In this document: piece by piece, positions 38,265 to 47,057 of the stretch | Numbering within the stretch: position 1 is the first letter of the stretch | Layout: each line of letters begins with the position of its first letter | Assembly (NCBI RefSeq): GCF_014267345.1 | Contig: NZ_JACMYD010000001.1 | Coordinates: 62,001-126,000, forward strand | Direction: 5' to 3' | Length of the DNA: 64,000 nt | From: Corynebacterium sp. zg-331 | GTDB lineage: Bacteria; Actinomycetota; Actinomycetes; Mycobacteriales; Mycobacteriaceae | Program-made: the position numbers and the translations under genes | Notes under the pieces: generated by a model | Seen by the model: only the letters and a program-made list of their open reading frames with translations | Database searches by the model: none | Told to the model about the DNA's origin: nothing

Positions 38265-38902
38265 CCCCGGGCGGTCTTGCCTCCCTCGTCGCGCTCAACC
38301 TGATGGGCGTGGCCGCGCCCGGCCCGGACACCCTCTTAGTTATGCGGGCGGCCACCCGCTCGCGCCGCCACGCCTACGCCACGGTGGCCGGGGTACACGT
38401 GGGCGTGCTGCTGTGGATGACGCTCACGGTGTGCGGGGCGGCCGCCGTGCTGGGCCGCTATCCCATTCTCATCGGGGTCATTCAGCTTGCCGGGGGTGCC
38501 TACCTGGGGTGGATGGGTGCCCGGATGGCGCGCGCCGGGTGGCGGCTGCGCGGCTATAGCGCGGCGCAGGCCCCGGGTACCACCACGGCGAGCGCGTGGC
38601 AGTGCGCCCGCCAGGGGTTCGGGACGAATCTGTCCAATCCCAAGATCGTGCTCTTTCTCACCGCGATCATCGCCCCGGTCATGCCCGCGGAAACCTCCTG
38701 GGGTGCGGCCGCGGTGATCGTCGCCTGCCTGTGGCTGAGTTCGGCGGCATACTTCTTGCTCATCGCCACCGTGCTGTCCACGGCGGCGGTGCAGCGCCGG
38801 GCGCTGCGGGCCAGCCCCGCCATCGATGTCGTCGCCGGGGCGGTCTTCGTGCTCTTTGGCGTGGCATTGGTGCTGCGCGGTGCGGCAGAAGTAGTGGGAT
38901 AG
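38261..38902 (+). CDS. LysE/RhtB-family amino-acid exporter
   Basis: The 213-residue inner-membrane protein has the family pattern: first segment with VAAPGPDTLLVMRAA, second VGVLLWMTLTVCGAAAV, third GGAYLGWMGARM, the FGTNLSNPKIVLFLTAIIAP signature and two C-terminal segments. RhtB proteins export amino acids or related small molecules; the substrate is not evident. It is translationally coupled to the ankyrin protein. Confidence 0.88.
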   Translation: MTPGGLASLVALNLMGVAAPGPDTLLVMRAATRSRRHAYATVAGVHVGVLLWMTLTVCGAAAVLGRYPILIGVIQLAGGAYLGWMGARMARAGWRLRGYSAAQAPGTTTASAWQCARQGFGTNLSNPKIVLFLTAIIAPVMPAETSWGAAAVIVACLWLSSAAYFLLIATVLSTAAVQRRALRASPAIDVVAGAVFVLFGVALVLRGAAEVVG

Positions 38903-38935
38903 GCTGCCCGCCCCAGGGTTGAAGCCCGCGCGCAC

Positions 38936-38971
38936 AAAAAACTCCCCGGCGGCGTGGCGGCCGCGGGGGAG
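38936..38971 (-). terminator. rpsT terminator
   Basis: On the minus strand a GC stem (CTCCCC pairing with GGGGAG, plus inner pairs) is followed directly by six T. It lies 20 nt after the rpsT stop and is a classic Rho-independent terminator. Confidence 0.85.
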
Positions 38972-38991
38972 CGGGATGGGTGGGGCGAGGC

Positions 38992-39255
38992 CTAGTCCAT
39001 CTTGTTGAACGTGAGCGCCATGCTGGACTTCTTGTTGGCGGCGTTGTTGCGGTGCAGCACGCCCTTGGACACGGCCTTGTCCAGGATGCGGGAGGCGGCG
39101 CGCAGCTGCTTCTCGGCGGCGGCCTTATCGCTTTCGGCGGCCAGCTCGCGGAACTTGCGGATCTCGGTGCGCACGCGGGAGCGCACGGCCTGGTTGCGCT
39201 GGCGGCTCTTCTCGTTGGTGAGAATGCGCTTCTTCTTGGACTTGATGTTAGCCAT
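38992..39255 (-). CDS. rpsT: 30S ribosomal protein S20
   Basis: The 87-residue protein starts [20 protein letters not shown] and ends [18 protein letters not shown] plus FNKMD, as expected for S20. The longer frame upstream is rejected because the conserved start is exact. AGAGGTACTACGTTC lies before the ATG with a weak ribosome site. It opposes lepA, as in many actinobacteria. Confidence 0.97.
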   Translation of the reverse strand: MANIKSKKKRILTNEKSRQRNQAVRSRVRTEIRKFRELAAESDKAAAEKQLRAASRILDKAVSKGVLHRNNAANKKSSMALTFNKMD

Positions 39256-39446
39256 GAACGTAGTACCTCTTGGTCTCAAAGGACGGATAAATTGCTGCTC
39301 ATTCCCACCTGGCCGGTGTCCCGGCCGGGGCGCGATCTCCCGCGCACCGCCTGCGGCGCCGTGCCTGGCGAACCCAAGGTCCTGCCCGCCGTGTCCGGCG
39401 CAGCCAGGAAGGAATAACCTGAGAAAGGATAGCAGCCGGGATTGGC

Positions 39447-39998
39447 TTACGTCCACCCGTAGCGGCTGCGCAGCTTCGAGGCGATGCGCTCGAAGCGGCG
39501 GCGAGGAAAGAGCACGCCCTGGCGTCGGATGCCCAGGTGAGATACCTCCAGCACGCGATCCAGCCGGACCCAGCACTGGCGTCCCTGCTCGTCCCATTCC
39601 CCGGAGCCGATGTCGAGCCACTCGTGTTCGTTGGCGTGGCGGGGATTGGGGGAGATGAGCAGGCCGAGCACGGAGTCCCGGCCGTGGCCGATCACGAGCA
39701 CGGCGCGGTCGCGCAGGGGACGGTCGGGGCCGTCGGACGGGGCCCACACCCACACCACCTCGCCGGGTTCGGGCTGGCCGTCCATGTCCGGGGCGTAGTA
39801 GATGCTGCGCGCCTTGGAGGAGGTGGCGGCCACGCTAATGGTGCTCAGCTGGTGTTGGCCGGCGGGAGTGGGCTCGTCGCACAGCCCCAGCCGTGAGCTG
39901 ATGCGGTCGAGCCCGGCCTGCAAGGGGGGCACCTTGCTTCCGGGCAGGAGCCTCTTACACAGGGTGGCGAGGTCGTGCGCCGTGCTGGACTTCGTCAT
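39447..39998 (-). CDS. PemK/MazF-family-like protein, solitary
   Basis: The 183-residue protein has a C-terminal half with the PemK/MazF-type SH3-like barrel features: [40 protein letters not shown] and [12 protein letters not shown]. The N-terminal 80 residues are a non-toxin-like extension. No antitoxin-size gene adjoins it, so it may be a domesticated relative and not a working toxin. Start ATG at 39998; ATG at 40004 would add two residues. It lies between rpsT and lepA, a position that is stable in corynebacteria. Confidence 0.75.
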   Translation of the reverse strand: MTKSSTAHDLATLCKRLLPGSKVPPLQAGLDRISSRLGLCDEPTPAGQHQLSTISVAATSSKARSIYYAPDMDGQPEPGEVVWVWAPSDGPDRPLRDRAVLVIGHGRDSVLGLLISPNPRHANEHEWLDIGSGEWDEQGRQCWVRLDRVLEVSHLGIRRQGVLFPRRRFERIASKLRSRYGWT

Positions 39999-40154
39999 GC
40001 ACATCATCCCGGTACTGGTCAGCGTCGGAGGTGGGGGAGGGAACACTCGCCGGGAGTATCGCCTCACCCGTCACCGCTGTTACATGGCTTAGAATATACC
40101 GCCTGCTTCGGTAGAGTGTCAGGGGTTAGCTCGATGGAAGGGGTCCCCACATTC

Positions 40155-42011
40155 ATGGCCAGTACGCCAGGTAACTTCGCGGAAACCACGTTTACCGATC
40201 CGGCCCGGATCAGGAACTTCTGCATCATCGCCCACATCGACCACGGCAAGTCCACGCTGGCGGACCGCATCCTGCAGCTGTCCAAGGTGGTGGAGGAGCG
40301 CGACATGCGCGATCAATACCTGGACAACATGGACATCGAGCGCGAGCGCGGCATCACCATCAAGGCCCAGAACGTGCGCCTGCCGTGGGTGCCGCGCTCC
40401 GGGACGGCCCAGGGTCAGGAGATCGTCTTGCAGATGATCGACACCCCCGGCCACGTGGACTTCACCTACGAGGTCTCCCGCGCGCTCGCCGCCTGCGAGG
40501 GCGCGATCCTGCTCGTGGACGCCGCCCAGGGCATCGAGGCGCAGACCCTGGCCAACCTCTACCTGGCGATGGAGAAGGACCTGGAGATCATCCCGGTTCT
40601 CAACAAGATCGACCTGCCCGCCGCCGATCCGGAGAAGTACGCCCTGGAGATCGCCAACATCATCGGCTGCGAGCCGGATGACGTGCTGCGCGTGTCCGGT
40701 AAAACTGGCGAGGGCGTGGAGGCCCTGCTGGATCGCGTGTGCGAGATGGTGCCCCCGCCGACCACCGAGCACCCCGCCGACGCCCCCGCCCGCGCCATGA
40801 TCTTCGACTCCGTCTACGACACCTACCGGGGCGTGGTCACCTACATCCGCATGGTGGACGGCACGCTCACCCCGCGCCAGAAGGTGCGCATGATGTCCAC
40901 CGGCGCGCTGCACGAGCTGCTGGAGATCGGCATCGTCTCACCCACGCCCAAAAAGTGCGAGGGGCTGGGCCCCGGCGAGGTGGGCTACCTGATTACCGGC
41001 GTGAAGGACGTGCGCGAGACCAAGGTGGGCGACACCGTCACCTGGGCCACCAAGGGCGCGGAGGAACCGCTCCAGGGCTACGAGGATCCCGCCCCGATGG
41101 TGTACTCCGGACTGTTCCCCATCTCCCAGGAGGACTTCCCGGCGCTGCGCGACGCCCTGGACAAACTGCAACTCAACGACGCCTCGCTGACCTTCGAGCC
41201 GGAGACCTCGGTGGCCCTGGGCTTCGGTTTCCGCTGCGGCTTCCTTGGCTTGCTGCACATGGAGATCACCCGCGCCCGCCTGGAGCGCGAGTTCGATCTC
41301 AACCTCATCTCCACCGCTCCCTCGGTGACCTACCGGGTGGTGGCCGAGGACGGCGCGGAGCACGTGGTGCACAACCCCGCCGACTGGCCCGGCGGCAAGC
41401 TGCGCGAGGTCTACGAGCCCATCGTGGACATGACGATCATCGTGCCCTCCGACTACGTGGGCCCCACGATGGAGCTGTGTCAGAGCAGGCGCGGGCAGAT
41501 GAAGAACATGGACTACCTCTCCGAGGATCGCGTGGAGCTGCGCTACGTCATGCCCCTGGGCGAGATCATCTTCGACTTCTTCGACATGCTTAAGTCCCGC
41601 ACCAAGGGCTACGCCTCCCTCAACTACGAGGACGCCGGGGAGCAGGAGGCCGACCTGGTCAAGGTGGACATCCTGCTCCAGGGCGACCCCGTGGACGCCT
41701 TTAGCGCCATCGTGCACCGCGACAACGCCCAGTGGTACGGCAACAAGATGACCAAGAAGCTCAAGGAGATCATCCCTCGCCAGCAGTTCGAGGTGCCCGT
41801 GCAGGCGGCCATCGGGGCCAAGATCATCTCGCGCGAGAATATCAAGGCCCTGCGCAAGGACGTGCTCTCCAAGTGCTATGGCGGAGACATCTCCCGCAAG
41901 CGTAAGCTGCTGGAGAAGCAGAAGGAAGGCAAGAAGCGCATGAAGTCCATCGGCTCGGTGAACGTGCCGCAGGAGGCCTTCGTGGCGGCGCTGTCCACGG
42001 ACGAGGCATAG
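40155..42011 (+). CDS. lepA: elongation factor 4 (LepA)
   Basis: LepA is a ribosome-binding GTPase acting in translation under stress or initiation. The 618-residue protein has G1 [13 protein letters not shown], the G2/effector part [16 protein letters not shown]3 DTPGHVDF, G4 [10 protein letters not shown] and the LepA-specific C-terminus with [23 protein letters not shown] at 40155 fits the usual length; ATG at 40134 would add seven residues. Confidence 0.97.
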   Translation: MASTPGNFAETTFTDPARIRNFCIIAHIDHGKSTLADRILQLSKVVEERDMRDQYLDNMDIERERGITIKAQNVRLPWVPRSGTAQGQEIVLQMIDTPGHVDFTYEVSRALAACEGAILLVDAAQGIEAQTLANLYLAMEKDLEIIPVLNKIDLPAADPEKYALEIANIIGCEPDDVLRVSGKTGEGVEALLDRVCEMVPPPTTEHPADAPARAMIFDSVYDTYRGVVTYIRMVDGTLTPRQKVRMMSTGALHELLEIGIVSPTPKKCEGLGPGEVGYLITGVKDVRETKVGDTVTWATKGAEEPLQGYEDPAPMVYSGLFPISQEDFPALRDALDKLQLNDASLTFEPETSVALGFGFRCGFLGLLHMEITRARLEREFDLNLISTAPSVTYRVVAEDGAEHVVHNPADWPGGKLREVYEPIVDMTIIVPSDYVGPTMELCQSRRGQMKNMDYLSEDRVELRYVMPLGEIIFDFFDMLKSRTKGYASLNYEDAGEQEADLVKVDILLQGDPVDAFSAIVHRDNAQWYGNKMTKKLKEIIPRQQFEVPVQAAIGAKIISRENIKALRKDVLSKCYGGDISRKRKLLEKQKEGKKRMKSIGSVNVPQEAFVAALSTDEA

Positions 42012-42054
42012 ACAGCCGGGGGTAAAAACTCCGCCCCGCGACCCACCGCACCGG

Positions 42055-42060
42055 TACAGT
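42055..42060 (+). promoter_or_regulatory. -10 box of leaderless FAD-oxidase gene
   Basis: TACAGT lies 8 nt before the ATG at 42069, with no Shine-Dalgarno between. Confidence 0.45.
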
Positions 42061-42068
42061 AAGGGCCT

Positions 42069-43394
42069 ATGACCTCCCTGATCCTGCCCCACGGCCGCGT
42101 GCTTACCGCAGAAGAGGACATGCGGCCCCTGACCACCGACGCCTCCCAGGCCACCCCGGAGGGCCTGCCCCGGGCCGTGGCCGTGGCGCGCTCCACCGAG
42201 GACGTCTCCGCCGCCCTGGCCTGGGCCCACGAGCACCGCGTGCCGGTCTCCGTGCGCGCCGGGGGCAGTGGTGTGTCCGGCGGGGCACTGGCCTACGAGG
42301 ACGGCCTGGTCATCGCCCTGCACGAGATGAATCGCATCGTGGAGATCGACGCGCCCGCCCGTCTGGCCACTGTGCAGGCCGGGGTGTTCACCGCCGATCT
42401 CGACGCCGTCGCCCGCCGCCACGGCCTCTTCTTTGCCCCCGATCCCGCCAGCGCGGCGATCTCCACGGTGGGCGGCAACATTGCCACCAACGCCGGGGGC
42501 CTGCGCTGTTTGGCTCACGGCGACACCGCCAGGGCCGTGGCGGCGTTGAAGGTGGTGCTCGCCAGCGGCGAGGTGATTACCACCGGCGCGCGCACCGTGA
42601 AGAACTCCACCGGGCTCAACCTCACCCAGCTCTTCGTCGGTTCCGAGGGCACCCTGGGTGTCATCACCGAGGCCACCGTGTGGCTGACCCCGGTGCCGCA
42701 GGGACCCGAGCATTCCTTCCTCGCTAGCTTCGATTCCTTTGAGGAGGCCGGGCGCGCCGTGGTGGACATCGTGCGCTCCGTGGAGCTCGAAACACTCGAA
42801 TTCATCGACGCCCCCATCGCCGCCATGGTCGAGCGATACCGGCCCAGCGGCCTGCCGCAGCCCGGTGCGGCCCTGCTCATCGGCCAGGCCCTCGGCCCGC
42901 AGGCGGCGCGGTCTGTGGCGGCGGCCGCCGATCTGTGCCGGAAGAATGGGGCCGCGCGGGCGGAGACGGGCGAGGGCAATGCCCTGCTGGAGGCGCGCCG
43001 CCTGGCCCTGCCCGCCATGCAGGAGGACGGGGAGTGGGTGATGGGGGACGTGGGCGTGCCGGTGCCCGCGTTGCCCGCGATGTTCGAGGCGATCGCACGC
43101 ATCGAGAAGGAAGAGGGCCAGGCGGTGCGGATCGTGGCGCACGCCGGGGACGGCAACCTGCATCCGATGATCCGGGTGGAGCCGGGGGAGCGGGCGCGGG
43201 CTCAGACGGTGATGGATCGCATCGTGGCCGCCGCCGTGGAGCTGGGCGGTGTGATCTCCGGGGAACACGGCATCGGGCTGCTCAAACAGCACGAGCTGTA
43301 CCGCCAGTACGACGAGGCGACGCTGCGCGCCCAGCACGCGATCAAGGCGGCCCTGGATCCGCGCGGTATTCTTACCCCGGGGCGGGGGATATAA
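42069..43394 (+). CDS. FAD-linked 2-hydroxyacid oxidase (GlcD/D-lactate dehydrogenase type)
   Basis: The 441-residue flavoprotein has the FAD-binding PCMH fold (PVSVRAGGSGVSGGAL, STVGGNIATNAGGLRCLAHG, TGLNLTQLFVGSEGTLGVIT) and the C-terminal oxidase domain with AHAGDGNLHPMI and SGEHGIGLLKQ. These enzymes oxidise glycolate, D-lactate or another 2-hydroxyacid and pass electrons to quinone or another acceptor. D-lactate is a reasonable guess. No glcE/glcF partner is present, so it probably acts alone. Confidence 0.9.
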   Translation: MTSLILPHGRVLTAEEDMRPLTTDASQATPEGLPRAVAVARSTEDVSAALAWAHEHRVPVSVRAGGSGVSGGALAYEDGLVIALHEMNRIVEIDAPARLATVQAGVFTADLDAVARRHGLFFAPDPASAAISTVGGNIATNAGGLRCLAHGDTARAVAALKVVLASGEVITTGARTVKNSTGLNLTQLFVGSEGTLGVITEATVWLTPVPQGPEHSFLASFDSFEEAGRAVVDIVRSVELETLEFIDAPIAAMVERYRPSGLPQPGAALLIGQALGPQAARSVAAAADLCRKNGAARAETGEGNALLEARRLALPAMQEDGEWVMGDVGVPVPALPAMFEAIARIEKEEGQAVRIVAHAGDGNLHPMIRVEPGERARAQTVMDRIVAAAVELGGVISGEHGIGLLKQHELYRQYDEATLRAQHAIKAALDPRGILTPGRGI

Positions 43395-43400
43395 AAATAT

Positions 43401-43685
43401 TTACGTGTGGCGCTTGCCCACAGGGTACACGGCGTGTTCCGGGTCGTACCAGAGGATCCGGAACAGGTCGCCCGAGCGGACGCCCCACAGGCGCCCGGTT
43501 CCGTCTAGACGGAACCGGAATACCTGTTCTTCCGAGTCATCCAGATATTGCAGCCGACGCCGGGCATCGTCAGCGAGATCGGTGACGTCGTGGTAGTGAT
43601 TCCGCTTATGCCTGCCGGAGGTCTCGTTCTCGCATTCTTGCCAGGTCTTTCCCGAGACGTCATCGAGGAACTTGAGCAGTCCCAT
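43401..43685 (-). CDS. possible toxin partner of the Panacea protein; start codon missing or lost
   Basis: From ATG at 43685 the product is 94 residues, but coding-like sequence in the same frame continues upstream to a TAA at 43904-43902 without any ATG, GTG or TTG. The extra part includes NVRWTAREID and GCRWSLDDKEA, which look like real protein. A strong GGAGGAG (43833-43827) lies upstream of that part, with no start codon at a proper distance. The C-terminus FRFRLDGTGRLWGVRSGDLF and ILWYDPEHAVYP resembles small corynebacterial proteins found beside Panacea antitoxin genes. It follows the Panacea gene on the same strand, so it may be its toxin. It could be a decayed gene, use a rare start such as CTG, or be a short form. 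Confidence 0.55.
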   Translation of the reverse strand: MGLLKFLDDVSGKTWQECENETSGRHKRNHYHDVTDLADDARRRLQYLDDSEEQVFRFRLDGTGRLWGVRSGDLFRILWYDPEHAVYPVGKRHT

Positions 43686-43917
43686 CGCTTCTTTGTCGTC
43701 GAGGCTCCATCGGCATCCGAGTTCCGTGGGGGCGGGGTCGATCTCTCGTGCCGTCCAGCGAACGTTCTTGTCTTTGTAACTTTCTGTTCCACGCAGCGTG
43801 GAGGGGCCTAGACTGGTTTTGTTACTCTCCTCCGGGTGCGCGATGTCCAGGCTTTTCGCCTTAGAATTATTCTGTTGCCGAGTTAGCTTTTCTGAGCGCG
43901 CTTACCGGCCATGACAT

Positions 43918-44370
43918 CTATCCTGCGTCGGACGAGTGCATGGCGCTATAGAAATCCTGCATGACCTCGGGGCTTACCTCGTTGGTGGAGGGGGCACCAT
44001 CGGGGACGTTTGCGCGGGCCTCCCGCCATGGGCGCTCGCTGTGGGAGAGGTCGCTGAGCTGCTGACCGGAGAGGTGCCCGTACGCGCCGAGGACGGTGTC
44101 GATGGTCTCTTTCTCATCGCTGCTCAGGTTCCCGGAGTCACCGGGGAACATGCTCGCGTTGGCCTCGAAATGGCCCCGATGTGCCATGTAGAGATCGCGC
44201 GTGACGGGGCCGTTGGCCCATGCCTCGATTCTGGAGGGGAAGAGCGGTTTCTCGTCCCAGACCAAGCTCCATGCTTGCGCATAGTAGGCGAGCTTTTGCA
44301 GCTTCATCGTGCTCATGCGCCCCTCGCTCCGCTCGAGTATGTATCGAGCCACATCGTTCACACGCGCCAC
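43918..44370 (-). CDS. Panacea-domain (SocA-like, DUF4065) antitoxin
   Basis: The 150-residue protein has the Panacea signature: VNDVARYILERSEGRMSTMK then LQKLAYYAQAWSLVW, PLFPSRIEAWANGPVTRDLY and SDEKETIDTVLGAYGHLSGQ. This domain is a promiscuous antitoxin that neutralises unrelated toxins. GTG at 44370 is chosen because AAGGAG lies 5 nt upstream; a longer frame reaches 44427. The downstream ORF is the expected toxin position. Phage-related use of the family (GepA) is the alternative. Confidence 0.82.
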   Translation of the reverse strand: MARVNDVARYILERSEGRMSTMKLQKLAYYAQAWSLVWDEKPLFPSRIEAWANGPVTRDLYMAHRGHFEANASMFPGDSGNLSSDEKETIDTVLGAYGHLSGQQLSDLSHSERPWREARANVPDGAPSTNEVSPEVMQDFYSAMHSSDAG

Positions 44371-44517
44371 GGCTACTCCTTGAAATGGGGATGATGGATG
44401 CTTCATGTATGTCCCCCGACTACGCAATATTACTTTTCCTGTTTCTGCTATGGCTCAGGCTACACCAGTCTTTGACCTAGCGTCCAGACCTCGCCGCGTC
44501 TCAGGTATGCCTTATCT

Positions 44518-45631
44518 TTACACCTTGCGCTCGCGTAGATATTCGCCCAGGTACGGCAGCGCGAAATCCACGTGCCTGTACCCGGCGGGGCGATGAGCCC
44601 GCGCTCGATGAGGCGACGTCGATAGGTGGACTGCTGGTTAGCTGGAATCTGCATGGCCGCCGCGATCTCGCCGGTGGGCGTGGGGCGTGCTGTATTCGTC
44701 ATGTGCAGCAGATATGCAGCAGATATTCCCGTTCGCGCTCGGGCAGCCCGCGCAGCGCTGGGGCGTGAACCTGCAATCCCATGCGTTCGATGACGAGGGG
44801 CAGAGCGGCGTCGATAGTGGCGGGCGTGATCTCCTTATCCGCCAGTGCCCAGGCCACGGAGCCAATCAATTGCATCAGGTAGGGGTAGCCCTGGGTGGCC
44901 TCGGTGGCGGTGCGCGCGGCGGCGTCGGTGAAGCTCTTGTTGCCCCGCTGGGCGGTCTCGCGCAGAGTTTGTTCCACTTCCGACGGGGGCAGTGCGGTCA
45001 GCGGTATCGGCACGGCGCGGCGCAGGAAGGTGGTGCCGGGGTGATCGAGGAGTTCGGCTATCTCGAAGGGCAGGCCCGCCACGGTCAGGGCGAGGGGAAG
45101 CTCATCGCGCACCACGTCCTGGATGGCATCGGTGAGGGAGTGAAGGTGTTCGGGTGAGGTGGATTGTAGCTCGTCGAGGGAGAGGAAAAGCCCACCGCCG
45201 CGCTTATCCAGACTGGTCACGGCCTCGCGCAGCAGGCTGTGGAGGGACTCTTGATACGGGTAGCGCCGGGTGCGCTCCACGGTGACGGAACCGATCCCGG
45301 CGAGCGAGCCTCCGGTGATCTGGGTGCGGTGCGTGTTGGGGCTTTCCTCGGAGAGCAGCTTGGGAAGGTCAGTCTGGGTGAGTTTATCCAGCATGGCGTT
45401 GGAGGCGGTGATGCGCAGGGGAGTCCAGCCGCGCTCGCGGGCTTCCTTTTCCAGGAGGTTGAGTAGCACGGTCTTGCCGGAGCCGCGCGCCCCGCTGATG
45501 AGGGTGAAGCGGTACGGGGAGCCGGGGCTCTCGTCGAGTGCCAGCGATACCTGCGCCACGGTGCCGGTGCGCCCCGCCACTACCTCGGGCACGATGCCGA
45601 AGGTGGGGCGGAAGGGGTTGCGCGGTGCCAT
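44518..45631 (-). pseudogene. AAA ATPase with C-terminal winged helix, frameshifted
   Basis: The first 311 codons from ATG 45631 encode an ATP-binding protein with Walker A ISGARGSGKTVLLNLLE, Walker B GGGLFLSLDELQS, ALTVAGLPFEIAELL and FLRRAVPIPLTALPPSEVEQ. The frame then hits TGA at 44699 because an 11-bp unit is duplicated at 44704-44725. Removing one copy restores LLHMTNT and then PTGEIAAAMQIPANQQSTYR. A second lesion near 44578-44585 needs one more base to give YRHVDFALPYLGEYLRERKV and a stop at 44518. The intact gene would thus be an ATPase plus a winged-helix tail of about 370 residues. An array of repeats precedes it. Its original role is not known. Confidence 0.8.
44704..44725. repeat. 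11-bp perfect tandem duplication inside the ATPase gene
   Basis: TGCAGCAGATA occurs twice head to tail (44704-44714 and 44715-44725). The unit is not a multiple of three, so it alone breaks the reading frame of the ATPase gene. Confidence 0.9.
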
Positions 45632-45647
45632 GCTTTCCGCTCCTGTC

Positions 45648-45710
45648 TGTACGATCTGTACGAAATATATCTCCTTGTACGAACTCGCCTCGCTTGTACG
45701 ATCTGTACGA
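45648..45710. repeat. five TGTACGA repeats upstream of the AAA ATPase gene
   Basis: TGTACGA (TCGTACA on the gene's strand) begins at 45648, 45657, 45676, 45695 and 45704. The spacings are 9, 19, 19 and 9 bp, so the layout is symmetric. The array covers the likely promoter (TATATT at 45669-45664 on the minus strand) and ends 17 nt before the ATG. It looks like a multi-site operator. Confidence 0.8.
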
Positions 45711-45795
45711 ATTTGTCGTGATTGACGTCCGCCCCGGTTGCCGCGGCCGCCGCTTTGTCGCAGGGCTCGCCTCCCGGGGCCGTCGAGAGGCGCAC

Positions 45796-45824
45796 AAAAA
45801 GGCGGGGCGCCGCCGCACCCCGCC
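45796..45824 (-). terminator. terminator of the EIIC-like gene
   Basis: On the minus strand GGCGGGGTGC pairs with GCGCCCCGCC (one mismatch) across a 4-nt loop, then five T follow. It lies 17 nt after the stop of the EIIC-like gene. Confidence 0.8.
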
Positions 45825-45840
45825 CGCCGCCACAAGAGGC

Positions 45841-46920
45841 CTACTCGAAGTCCAGCTTGTAATACTCCGGGCGCACCCAGCCGATCTTCTCGAAGAGCTT
45901 GGTAAATGCGATGGAGAGCACCAGCGGCAGCACGAAGAAGAGCGTGCCCACCACGAGTAGGTTGGAAACGCTCCACCCCCAGCCCTCGTAGTTCAGGGCG
46001 GCCAGGGGCCCCATGAGGCCGGAGACGCCGAAGCCCGCGGAGATCGGCGTGCCGGAGATACCGACCATGCCGCCGAGGGCGCCCACCACGGCCGCGCTGC
46101 ACATCATGGGCAGCATGGTCACCGGCCGCGACCACAAGTTGGCCATCTGCACCTTGGGGGAGCCCAGTACGTGCAGGATAGAGGTGCCAAAGCCATTGAC
46201 CTTCCAGCCGGCCACCATGAGGCCAAAGCCCGCGGCGGTTACGCCGAGGTTGGCGGTGCCGGAGGAGACGCCCTCCATGAAGATGGCGGTGGCGATGCCC
46301 ACGGTGGACACGGGCGAGACGATCATGACGGAGAACAGGACCGCCAACACTAGCCCCATGAGGGTCGGCTGGAAGCCGGTGGCCCCATTGACCACGGACC
46401 CCAGCCACTGGGTGAGCACCTTGACCGCGGGGTAGGTGACCAGGGAGCCGATGCCACCGGCCACCAGCACCACGATCATGGAGAGCAGCAGGATGGTGTA
46501 GTTCTTCAACCGCTGGCCGATGAGGACTACCACGCCCACCGCGAGGGCGGCGGTGAGGCCGGAGTTAATCACCAGGCCGGTGCCCTGCACGTGGAAGCCC
46601 CCCTCGGCCTCCGGGGTGGCCACGCCCGAGCCCAGGATGGCGGCGATGCCCACGGCGGCGGTCTGGATGGGGGTGAGCTTGAATTGCATGGCCACCATCA
46701 CGCCGATGATCAGCGGCATCATGGAGGCGGTGAGGCTCACCATGTGGATGATGTTGATTCCCTGGGGAAAGACCGGAAGTAGGGCCTTGAACAGCTCGCC
46801 CAGGAGGGCCTGGGGTACCAGCGAGACCACCACGGCAATCGAGATGCCGTTGAGTACCTTGAGCGTGAAGTCGCCGGCCGAGGTGGCGTAGGGCGCGGGC
46901 GCTGGGGATGGTTGAGTCAC
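45841..46920 (-). CDS. PfoR-like PTS EIIC-type membrane protein
   Basis: The 359-residue polytopic protein has about nine to ten hydrophobic segments. Characteristic parts are VSLTASMMPLIIGVMVAMQF, ILGSGVATPEAEGGF, GTGLVINSGLTAALAVGVVV, VSPVSTVGIATAIFMEG and MCSAAVVGALGGMVGISGTP. It fits the PTS_EIIC_2/PfoR family (membrane proteins related to sugar PTS permeases, once called toxin regulators). No EIIA or EIIB partner lies near, so sugar transport is doubtful. GTG at 46920 has GAGGAT upstream; GTG at 46932 has no ribosome site. Confidence 0.8.
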   Translation of the reverse strand: MTQPSPAPAPYATSAGDFTLKVLNGISIAVVVSLVPQALLGELFKALLPVFPQGINIIHMVSLTASMMPLIIGVMVAMQFKLTPIQTAAVGIAAILGSGVATPEAEGGFHVQGTGLVINSGLTAALAVGVVVLIGQRLKNYTILLLSMIVVLVAGGIGSLVTYPAVKVLTQWLGSVVNGATGFQPTLMGLVLAVLFSVMIVSPVSTVGIATAIFMEGVSSGTANLGVTAAGFGLMVAGWKVNGFGTSILHVLGSPKVQMANLWSRPVTMLPMMCSAAVVGALGGMVGISGTPISAGFGVSGLMGPLAALNYEGWGWSVSNLLVVGTLFFVLPLVLSIAFTKLFEKIGWVRPEYYKLDFE

Positions 46921-47057
46921 GATGATCCTCACGGAAGATGATGATTACTGTGTATGAAGATACCTTTTGCGGCCGTCGGGGCATAGACGAAGGTACATGC
47001 CGCCTCGTTGGCGGGTGAGCTGGGCTACACCGCGCCGGCATGCGGCGCGCCGCATGC

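Noticed and set aside
40064-40154. Longer LepA start from the frame beginning at 39975
   Set aside because: The extension lacks conservation and a promoter lies within it; the normal LepA start is at 40155.
45641-45720. Replication or plasmid iterons
   Set aside because: The TGTACGA copies sit over a gene promoter in the chromosome, with no rep gene or AT-rich unwinding region nearby.
44699-46408. 569-residue frame joining the EIIC gene region and the ATPase
   Set aside because: The upstream two-fifths is out of frame with the EIIC-like gene and has no protein character; the ATPase begins at 45631 with its own ribosome site.
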